Source: Microcaldota archaeon
GTDB lineage: Archaea; Micrarchaeota; Micrarchaeia; Norongarragalinales; Norongarragalinaceae
Length of the DNA: 5,086 nucleotides
Direction of reading: 5' to 3'
NCBI GenBank assembly: GCA_018304285.1
Contig: JAGVWL010000003.1
Location: 1-5,086 of the forward strand
The translations under genes were made by a program, and so were the position numbers. Below, piece after piece: positions 1-4,412 of this stretch. Numbering within the stretch: position 1 is the stretch's first letter; every line of letters begins with the position of its first letter. The notes under the pieces were generated by a model. That model was given only the letters and a program-made list of their open reading frames with translations. It did not search any database and had not been told where the DNA came from.

Positions 1-546
1 GACAAGGAAACCAAAGACTTCAGGGGCATCGTCCGCGTTGTAGGCAAGGACGTAGACGGGCATTTGACCGTCGCCGAATCCCTGAGGAAAGTAAAAGGCG
101 TCGGTTACAACCTCGGAACAAACTTGGGTGGAATAGTTTCAACTAAACTTGGCATTCCTTTGAACGAGCTCGTCGGAAACCTTTCCGAAGAGCAATTCAC
201 TAAGCTCGAGGACGTCGTGCGCTCGCCGCACAAATACGGCGTCAAGCCGTTTTTGTTAAACCGCCAGAGGGATTACGATTCGGGCGAAGACAAGCACTTG
301 GTAATGTCGGATTTGACTTTCTCGCTCAGGCAGGACATAGTCCGCGAGAGGGATTCGCGCACTTACCGCGGCTGGAGGCACAGCCTCGGGCAAAGAGTCC
401 GCGGACAGCACAACCGAACTACTGGCAGGAGCGGAATGACTGTCGGAGTGCTGAAGAAGGCAATCAAGGCGCAGAAGGCCGCAGCAGCAACTGGCGCGCA
501 GGAAAAATCTTCGACCGCGCCGGCAAAGGAAGAAAAGAAAAAGTGA
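1..546 (+). CDS. rps13: 30S ribosomal protein uS13 (partial, 5' end outside window)
   Basis: Archaeal uS13, a protein of the head of the 30S subunit that contacts the decoding-region rRNA and the 50S bridge. The reading frame is open from base 1 and ends at TGA 544-546, so the true start lies upstream and probably only a few residues are missing. The first in-window residues, FRGIVRVVGKDVDG, match the start of the archaeal family, which argues against the TTG at 64 as a start. The helix-two-turn-helix region follows (KGVGYNLG), and the basic C-terminal segment carries RGQHNRTTGRSGMTVGV, the rRNA-binding signature. After it the protein has a Lys/Ala-rich tail of about 30 residues that is not part of the conserved core. 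uS4 starts 6 bases downstream, so the two are surely cotranscribed. Confidence 0.96.
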   Translation, partial: DKETKDFRGIVRVVGKDVDGHLTVAESLRKVKGVGYNLGTNLGGIVSTKLGIPLNELVGNLSEEQFTKLEDVVRSPHKYGVKPFLLNRQRDYDSGEDKHLVMSDLTFSLRQDIVRERDSRTYRGWRHSLGQRVRGQHNRTTGRSGMTVGVLKKAIKAQKAAAATGAQEKSSTAPAKEEKKK

Positions 547-552
547 TGATTC

Positions 553-1155
553 ATGGGAGATCCGGTTCGCAAATCCAAAAAATTCGAAAAGCCCAAGAGA
601 CTTTGGGACAAGGCTAGAATCGAAGCGGAGAAATCCCTGCGCAACGAATTCGGCTTGAAGAACGCGAGGGAATTGTGGCGAGTGCAGACTTTGCTAAGGC
701 GAATAAGGCGCGAAGCAAGAAGGCTCTTGAGCGGAAAGGGCGCTCAGACTGAAGAACGCGCGAAGAAGCTCTTGGCGCGCGTAACCAGGTTGTTTTTGCA
801 GAAGTCCGAAGCTTCTTTGGACGACTTGCTTTCCTTGAACGTGAAAGACATTCTCAACCGCAGGCTGCAGAGCGTCGTAGTGCGAAAGGGTTTCGCGAAG
901 ACGATGCACCAGGCGAGGCAATTCATTACCCACGGCCACGTTGCGATTGCAGGGCGCAAAGTTTCCGCGCCTTCATACTTGGTTTCGTTCGATGAAGAGT
1001 CGGGCGTTGATTGGTTCAAGAAACCCGTTATGGTCGAATCGACCCCGCCGGTTGCCGAACCGACTATCGAACCGACCGCCGAAGCGCCTGTCAAGGCGGA
1101 AGCGAAGGGCGGAGAGCAGCAGGAAAAAGTGGAGAGCGTGAGTGCAAATGGCTGA
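553..1155 (+). CDS. rps4: 30S ribosomal protein uS4
   Basis: Archaeal uS4, a primary 16S rRNA binder that starts assembly of the 30S body. The 200-residue protein begins MGDPVRKSKKFEKP, the typical archaeal N-terminus, followed by a helical region with LKNARELWRVQTLLRRIRR (about 35-53). An S4 RNA-binding domain spans about 102-160 (NRRLQSVVVRKGFAKT, then QARQFITHGHVAIAGRKV and PSYLVS). ATG 553 is 6 bases after the uS13 stop; the bases GTGAT at 543-547, overlapping that stop, can serve as a weak Shine-Dalgarno site. The last 40 residues (about 162-200) are a Pro/Ala/Glu-rich, probably disordered acidic tail beyond the family core. The stop TGA 1153-1155 overlaps the start of uS11, suggesting coupled translation. 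Confidence 0.96.
   Translation: MGDPVRKSKKFEKPKRLWDKARIEAEKSLRNEFGLKNARELWRVQTLLRRIRREARRLLSGKGAQTEERAKKLLARVTRLFLQKSEASLDDLLSLNVKDILNRRLQSVVVRKGFAKTMHQARQFITHGHVAIAGRKVSAPSYLVSFDEESGVDWFKKPVMVESTPPVAEPTIEPTAEAPVKAEAKGGEQQEKVESVSANG
1131..1134 (+). promoter_or_regulatory. Possible Shine-Dalgarno site for uS11
   Basis: GGAG lies inside the end of the uS4 gene. It is 7 bases before GTG 1142 and 13 bases before ATG 1148. By spacing alone it favours the GTG; by comparison with the neighbouring genes, where an in-frame TTG lies two codons before the ATG, the ATG at 1148 is the more consistent start. The start of uS11 is therefore not settled by this site. Confidence 0.35.
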
Positions 1156-1615
1156 AACGGCAACCCTTCCAAAGCCTGAGGAAAGGCGCGACAGGCGCAG
1201 TCATTTCGATGACAGGCGCGTTTTGCTTACCGAAGGAAAGTGGGGAGTGGCGCACGTTTTCTCTTCCAAGAACGACACTATAATTACGATTACGGATTTG
1301 AGCGGAGCTGAGACTATTGCAACGGGAAGCGGCGGGATGATCGTGAAGAGCGACCGCGAGGAAGGCTCGCCGTATGCGGCAATGCAGGCTGCATTCCGCG
1401 CTTCGACGAAAGCGAAAGAACGCGGCGTAGTCGGAGTGCACGTGCGCGTTCGCGCGCCCGGAGGGCACCACTCGAAAACGCCAGGACCCGGAGCGCAAGC
1501 TGCAATCCGCGCGTTGGCAAGAAGCGGGCTTCGCATCGGGAAAATCGAGGACGTTACTCCTCTTCCGACAGACACTACCAAGCGCAAGGGCGGAAAAAGG
1601 GGAAGGAGAGTTTAG
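1148..1615 (+). CDS. rps11: 30S ribosomal protein uS11
   Basis: Archaeal uS11, a platform protein of the 30S subunit near the mRNA exit and E site. From ATG 1148 the protein has 155 residues; an in-frame GTG at 1142 would add two. The conserved core begins at KWGVAHVFSS (about residue 31) and includes TITDLSGAETIA, SPYAAMQAA, VRAPGGHHSKTPGPGAQAAI and the C-terminus IEDVTPLPTDTT...GGKRGRRV, which is the archaeal/eukaryotic form. Residues 1-30 are a charged extension (EERRDRRSHFDDRR) not normally present in the roughly 130-residue archaeal homologues. The start overlaps the end of uS4 by 8 bases in a different frame, so translation is probably coupled. RpoD follows after 11 bases. Confidence 0.96.
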   Translation: MAETATLPKPEERRDRRSHFDDRRVLLTEGKWGVAHVFSSKNDTIITITDLSGAETIATGSGGMIVKSDREEGSPYAAMQAAFRASTKAKERGVVGVHVRVRAPGGHHSKTPGPGAQAAIRALARSGLRIGKIEDVTPLPTDTTKRKGGKRGRRV

Positions 1616-1618
1616 AGG
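1615..1618 (+). promoter_or_regulatory. Shine-Dalgarno site deciding the rpoD start
   Basis: GAGG, sharing its first base with the uS11 stop codon, lies 8 bases before ATG 1627 but only 2 bases before the in-frame TTG 1621. The spacing supports ATG 1627 as the RpoD start. Confidence 0.55.
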
Positions 1619-1626
1619 GATTGAAA

Positions 1627-2325
1627 ATGAAGGTTTTGAACGAAGACGAAAAGACGCTTGTTTTGATTTCGGACAAGGAATCGCCCGCTTTGCTTAATGC
1701 AATGCGCAGGGCGGTCATTTCGGAAGTTCCGGCCATGGCCATAACCGAAGTGGATTTTTACGAAAACAATTCCGCTTTGTTCAACGATTATCTTGCGAAT
1801 CGCATGGGTTTGATTCCCCTGACTTGGGAGGAAGGCATCAGCGACGACGCGAAAATATCGTTTTCGCTCAACGCCGAGGCGGTAGAGGAAATAAAAACGG
1901 TTTACAGCCGCGATTTGGTTTCCTCGGACGAGAAAATCAAGGTTTTCGCAGAAAACATTCCTGTCATCGTATTGAACAAGGGGCAAAAGCTCCGCGTGGA
2001 GGCTTTTGCAGTAAAGGGCACGGCCAAAACCCACGCCCGCTTTCAAAGCGCGCTCGCTTCCTACGGCAAGGCGGGGGAATTCAAGGCGGCCGAAAAGTGC
2101 AAGAAGTGCTCCAACCCTCTCGTGCCGTTCCAGGGAATTTCCGGAAAGAAAGACTTGCCCGAAAACAGCTTTCTTTGCGCCAACTGCTCGAAGCCGGAAG
2201 GCGAGGGGAAAGAGTTTTTGTTTGTAGTCGAATCGTTCAACAACCTTTCCGCGCGCGAGCAGTACGAGCGTGCGTTGAAAGTCATGGAGGAAAAAGCCAA
2301 AGTCTTGGCGAAAGAATTCAAGTGA
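1627..2325 (+). CDS. rpoD: DNA-directed RNA polymerase subunit D (Rpo3)
   Basis: Archaeal counterpart of Rpb3 and of one bacterial alpha subunit; it pairs with subunit L and, with N and P, forms the platform on which the large polymerase subunits assemble. From ATG 1627 it has 232 residues. Conserved features are LLNAMRRAVISEVPAMAI (about 22-39, dimerisation region), YLANRMGLIPL (about 55-65) and KTHARFQSA (about 134-142). The C-terminal FVVESFNNLSAREQYERAL (about 199-217) returns to the dimerisation fold. Between them is the metal-binding insertion, here short, with C158xxC161 and C184xxC187 only. Many archaea have a longer ferredoxin-like domain with CxxCxxCxxxCP motifs, so this protein looks reduced and could hold zinc or a single cluster; which one cannot be told from sequence. 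An in-frame TTG at 1621 is judged not to be the start because of Shine-Dalgarno spacing. Confidence 0.95.
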   Translation: MKVLNEDEKTLVLISDKESPALLNAMRRAVISEVPAMAITEVDFYENNSALFNDYLANRMGLIPLTWEEGISDDAKISFSLNAEAVEEIKTVYSRDLVSSDEKIKVFAENIPVIVLNKGQKLRVEAFAVKGTAKTHARFQSALASYGKAGEFKAAEKCKKCSNPLVPFQGISGKKDLPENSFLCANCSKPEGEGKEFLFVVESFNNLSAREQYERALKVMEEKAKVLAKEFK

Positions 2326-2334
2326 GCGATTGAC

Positions 2335-2592
2335 ATGCGCGTGAAAGTCGTTCCCAACGCAAAGGGCTTCCAAGCTTCCTTTGAGAACGGCATTTTGAAA
2401 GTGCGCGTGTGCGCGCGGGCAACGGAAGGCAAGGCGAACGAGGAACTCGTGCGCAGGCTTTCCAAACTGCTTGGCGCGAAGGTTGCAATCGTGCGCGGCT
2501 TGAAGTCGCGCGAAAAGGAAATCATCGTAGAAAAAATGAGCGATAAAGAGGTTGTGGAAAAGGTTAATTCCCTCTCGGGCAAAGTACATTAG
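2335..2592 (+). CDS. DUF167 / YggU-family small protein
   Basis: An 85-residue protein of the widespread DUF167 (YggU-like) family, whose biochemical role is not established. Family marks are visible in order: VKVVPNAK (3-10), GILKVRVCA (19-27), EGKANEELVRRLSKLLG (31-47) and GLKSREKEIIV (55-65), which together form the expected alpha/beta fold. The length fits the family. A short lysine/glutamate-containing C-terminal segment (MSDKEVVEKVNSL) extends past the usual core. ATG 2335 lies 9 bases after the rpoD stop, so it is almost certainly cotranscribed with rpoD; the stop is 10 bases before a tRNA gene. The position inside a ribosomal and polymerase operon suggests, but does not prove, a link to translation or transcription. 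Family assignment is firm; function is unknown. Confidence 0.88.
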   Translation: MRVKVVPNAKGFQASFENGILKVRVCARATEGKANEELVRRLSKLLGAKVAIVRGLKSREKEIIVEKMSDKEVVEKVNSLSGKVH

Positions 2593-2602
2593 ACTGGGTT
2601 GA

Positions 2603-2687
2603 GCAGGGGTGGCGGAGCTTGGTCTAACGCGCTAGCTTGAGGTGCTAGTCTCTTAGGAGTTCGGGGGTTCAAATCCCTCCCCCTGCA
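2603..2687 (+). tRNA. trnL: tRNA-Leu (anticodon GAG)
   Basis: A class II tRNA of 85 bases that folds fully. The acceptor stem is GCAGGGG (2603-2609) with CCCCTGC (2680-2686), discriminator A 2687. The D stem is GCG (2612-2614) with CGC (2628-2630), with GG at 2621-2622 in the loop. The anticodon stem is CTAGC (2632-2636) with GCTAG (2644-2648), loop TTGAGGT, anticodon GAG at 2639-2641, reading leucine codons CUC and CUU. The long variable arm 2649-2662 has a CTC/GAG stem. The T arm is GGGGG (2663-2667) with CCCTC (2675-2679), including one G-U pair, and loop TTCAAAT. No intron is seen and CCA is not encoded. No promoter is visible in the 10 bases separating it from the upstream gene, so it is probably cut from the operon transcript. 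Confidence 0.97.
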
Positions 2688-2711
2688 TGCGCTTGCAAGA
2701 AGGTTTGAAAA

Positions 2712-3083
2712 ATGAAAAAATCGAAGTTCAGAGGCCCGGAAAACGCCGAGCTGAAAGCCCTCGTGGCAATGCTCGAAAAAACCGCGAGAAAATCGCATTC
2801 CGGAGTTTGGGCTACTGTCGCGGAGTTTTTGCAGAAGCCTGCAAGAGTCAAGAAAAACAAGGCCGTCAACCTTTACAAGCTGGAAAAGATTGCGAAAGAC
2901 GGTGACACGATCGTGGTTCCCAGCGTTTTGCTCGGGGTAGGCGAATTGAAAAAGAAGATTACTGTTGCGGCCTTCAAGGCAAGCAAGAGCGCGAGGGAAA
3001 AACTCGGCAAGAACCTCATTTCCGTGCGGGAAATGGCCGAGAAGAATCCGGAAGGCAAGAAAGTGAGAATTATCTTAGGCTAA
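2712..3083 (+). CDS. rpl18e: 50S ribosomal protein eL18 (L18e)
   Basis: eL18, a large-subunit protein found only in archaea and eukaryotes, structurally related to bacterial uL15. The 123-residue length is normal for archaea. Recognisable segments are SGVWATVAEFLQKPAR (30-45), VNLYKLEKIAKDGDTIVVP (52-70), LLGVGELKKKITVAAFKAS (73-91, the core L15-like fold) and NPEGKKVRIILG at the C-terminus. ATG 2712 follows AGGT at 2701-2704 by 7 bases. The gene begins 24 bases after a tRNA-Leu and is followed after 22 bases by uL13. Having a tRNA-Leu directly before eL18-uL13-uS9 is, as I recall, also the arrangement in haloarchaea, so the layout appears ancestral. Confidence 0.95.
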   Translation: MKKSKFRGPENAELKALVAMLEKTARKSHSGVWATVAEFLQKPARVKKNKAVNLYKLEKIAKDGDTIVVPSVLLGVGELKKKITVAAFKASKSAREKLGKNLISVREMAEKNPEGKKVRIILG

Positions 3084-3105
3084 ACGTAAAAAGTGGTTTT
3101 GCAAA

Positions 3106-3531
3106 ATGATTGTGATTAACGGCGACAAAGCGATTTTCGGAAGGGTTTTGGCCTTTTCGGCGAAAAAACTCCAGGACGGGGAAGATGTGGTAGTCGTCAA
3201 TGCTGAAAAGACTGTGATTTCCGGGAACCCCGTGAAGATAGTCGCCCGTTATTACGCAAAGCGTGGCATAACCAACAAGGGCAATCCCGAACACGCGCCC
3301 AAATATCCCTTGAGGCCCGACTTGTTTTTGAAGTACATCCTGCGCGGAATGCTTCCCAAGAAAAAGGCTAGCGGGAAGAAAGCGCGCGAGAAGTTCAAGG
3401 CGTTCCTTGGAATGCCCAAGGAGTTCGAGGGCAAGGCGCAAAAGTTTTACAAGACTTCCGACGACTTGAGCATAAGCTTCATTTCCCTCGGCGAAGTTTG
3501 CAAGAAACTCGGCTGGAAGCACTCCGAGTAA
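3106..3531 (+). CDS. rpl13: 50S ribosomal protein uL13
   Basis: Archaeal uL13, an early-assembly large-subunit protein that binds 23S rRNA. The 141-residue protein opens with MIVINGDKAIFGRVLAFSAK, containing the family's first strand and helix, then VVVVNAEKTVISGN (28-41). The strongly conserved block runs from about 47 to 90, RYYAKRGITNKGNPEHAPKY followed by PLRPDLFLKYILRGMLPKKKASGK, characteristic of archaeal and eukaryotic uL13. ATG 3106 is preceded by GGT at 3095-3097, a weak Shine-Dalgarno site 8 bases away. The stop TAA 3529-3531 is followed by the largest gap inside the operon, 50 bases, before uS9. Confidence 0.96.
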   Translation: MIVINGDKAIFGRVLAFSAKKLQDGEDVVVVNAEKTVISGNPVKIVARYYAKRGITNKGNPEHAPKYPLRPDLFLKYILRGMLPKKKASGKKAREKFKAFLGMPKEFEGKAQKFYKTSDDLSISFISLGEVCKKLGWKHSE

Positions 3532-3569
3532 AAGTTAGAATAAACTTGTAGAATGAAAAAAAGATTTGT

Positions 3570-3573
3570 GGTG
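3570..3573 (+). promoter_or_regulatory. Shine-Dalgarno site deciding the rps9 start
   Basis: GGTG complements the archaeal 16S 3' end and lies 8 bases before ATG 3582. It is only 2 bases before the in-frame TTG 3576, so ATG 3582 is the better start for uS9. Confidence 0.55.
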
Positions 3574-3581
3574 TTTTGAAA

Positions 3582-4028
3582 ATGGCTGACGAAGTTGCGA
3601 AGAAGGAAAAGCCCAAGCGGGCGCGCAAGAAAAAGCAGATTGTCGAGCGCGGAAAGCGCAAGGAAGCCATAGCCCGCGCTTCAATCAAGGCCGGCAAGGG
3701 CGTAGTGCGCATCAACAGCGTCCTGCTCAGCGCTTTCCCGAATCCTTTTGCAAGGCAAATCATTTCCGAACCGTTGACTTTCGTGCAGCAGCCTTTCGAT
3801 TTCGACGTTGACGTGAGCGTCCGTGGTGGGGGGATGATGGGGCAAGCCCAGGCCATCCGCACTGCAATCGCGCGCGCGATTCTTTCGTTCAAGAAGGGCG
3901 ACGAGGAGCTGAAAAAAGCTTTCGCCGATTACGACCGGTTTATCCTGGTTGAAGACGCCAGGCGCGTGGAGCCCAAGAAGTTCAAGGGTCCCAAGGCGAG
4001 GGCGAGGTTTACGAAATCGTACCGTTAA
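3582..4028 (+). CDS. rps9: 30S ribosomal protein uS9
   Basis: Archaeal uS9, a head protein of the 30S subunit whose C-terminal tail reaches the P-site tRNA. From ATG 3582 it has 148 residues. The N-terminal 20 residues are a basic, Lys/Arg-rich extension (KKEKPKRARKKK) beyond the usual archaeal start. The core begins with ERGKRKEAIARASIKAGKG (22-40), then VDVSVRGGGMMGQAQAIRTA (76-95), YDRFILVEDARRVEPKK (117-133) and the invariant tail ending KSYR (145-148), where the terminal Arg contacts tRNA in known ribosomes. It is followed after 39 bases by RpoN, the standard archaeal neighbour. An in-frame TTG at 3576 would add two residues but is too close to the Shine-Dalgarno site. Confidence 0.96.
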   Translation: MADEVAKKEKPKRARKKKQIVERGKRKEAIARASIKAGKGVVRINSVLLSAFPNPFARQIISEPLTFVQQPFDFDVDVSVRGGGMMGQAQAIRTAIARAILSFKKGDEELKKAFADYDRFILVEDARRVEPKKFKGPKARARFTKSYR

Positions 4029-4054
4029 AGCGCTTTGCGCGCATAGCGTGTGTA

Positions 4055-4060
4055 GGGGTG
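4055..4060 (+). promoter_or_regulatory. Shine-Dalgarno site of rpoN
   Basis: GGGGTG ends 7 bases before ATG 4068 and is one of the strongest ribosome-binding sites in the window. The rest of the 39-base gap holds a small GCGC-TTT-GCGC hairpin at 4030-4040 just after the uS9 stop. Confidence 0.55.
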
Positions 4061-4067
4061 TTGGAAA

Positions 4068-4265
4068 ATGCTGGTTCCGGTTCGTTGTTTCACTTGCGGC
4101 AAGCCCGTCGGTGAGTATTGGGAGTCTTTCGAAGAGAGAACTTCGAAGGGCGAGGATGCGGGCGAAGTGTTGACCGAACTCGGCTTCAACCGCTATTGCT
4201 GCAGGAGAATGTTCCTCGGGCACGTCGATTTGATTGACGAAATCCTCCCCTACCAGCGGTTTTAA
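4068..4265 (+). CDS. rpoN: DNA-directed RNA polymerase subunit N (Rpo10/Rpb10)
   Basis: The small zinc-binding RNA polymerase subunit equivalent to eukaryotic Rpb10; it joins subunits D, L and P in the assembly platform. The 65-residue length is typical. The zinc site is complete: C7 and C10 in VRCFTCGKPVG, and the adjacent pair C44 and C45 in NRYCCRRMFLGHVDLID, the atypical CX2C...CC pattern of this family. The start MLVPVRC is diagnostic. It is the last recognisable gene of the operon here; two T6 runs begin right after its stop. In many archaea rpoK, eno and rps2 come next, but the sequence instead leads to a homing-endonuclease remnant. Confidence 0.97.
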   Translation: MLVPVRCFTCGKPVGEYWESFEERTSKGEDAGEVLTELGFNRYCCRRMFLGHVDLIDEILPYQRF

Positions 4266-4292
4266 CTTTTTTCTTTTTTCCTAATTTTTAGG
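4266..4292 (+). terminator. Probable archaeal transcription terminator of the operon
   Basis: Starting one base after the rpoN stop are two T6 runs (4267-4272 and 4274-4279) separated by one C, then the palindrome CCTAA-TTT-TTAGG (4280-4292). T-rich tracts on the coding strand are the main signal for intrinsic termination by archaeal RNA polymerase. The palindrome comes after the first T runs, so it is not a bacterial-type hairpin followed by U residues; it may be incidental. Confidence 0.7.
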
Positions 4293-4317
4293 CCACTGGA
4301 AGCACTGGAAAGCCACT
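4292..4317. repeat. Short imperfect tandem repeat after the terminator
   Basis: CACTGGAA occurs at 4294-4301 and again at 4303-4310, a 9-base period, and GCCACT occurs at 4292-4297 and 4312-4317. The unit is too short to assign a role; it lies exactly between the terminator and the next promoter-like box. Confidence 0.4.
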
Positions 4318-4323
4318 CTCTGT

Positions 4324-4337
4324 GCAAGTTTTTAAAT
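4324..4337 (+). promoter_or_regulatory. Possible archaeal promoter (BRE/TATA box)
   Basis: GCAAG followed by TTTTTAAAT (TATA-like, 4329-4337) resembles an archaeal BRE/TATA element and follows the operon terminator. Expected transcription start, about 25 bases from the box centre, would fall near 4355-4362, upstream of the endonuclease-like frame. No start codon with a good Shine-Dalgarno spacing follows, so the promoter may now serve a dead gene or may be a chance A/T-rich match. Confidence 0.4.
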
Positions 4338-4412
4338 CCACCCGACCTCCACTTTTAGCTCTAGAAGTACGGTGGTAGCACGCCCGATTTCGATTTTGCC
4401 TTAGATGAAGAC

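Noticed and set aside
64..66. TTG as start of uS13
   Set aside because: The frame is open to base 1 and the upstream residues match the conserved uS13 N-terminus, so the gene is simply cut by the window edge.
1612..2589. A 325-codon open frame on the minus strand across rpoD and DUF167
   Set aside because: It is antisense to two clearly recognised genes, and its translation shows no family features. It is a product of codon bias on the + strand.
4030..4048. GCGC-TTT-GCGC hairpin after uS9 as an internal terminator
   Set aside because: Only a 4-bp stem of a self-complementary tetramer, with no T tract after it, and rpoN follows directly with a strong ribosome-binding site.
3681..4223. A 180-codon minus-strand frame across uS9 and rpoN
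   Set aside because: It lies wholly opposite two well-identified genes and its translation resembles no family I recognise.
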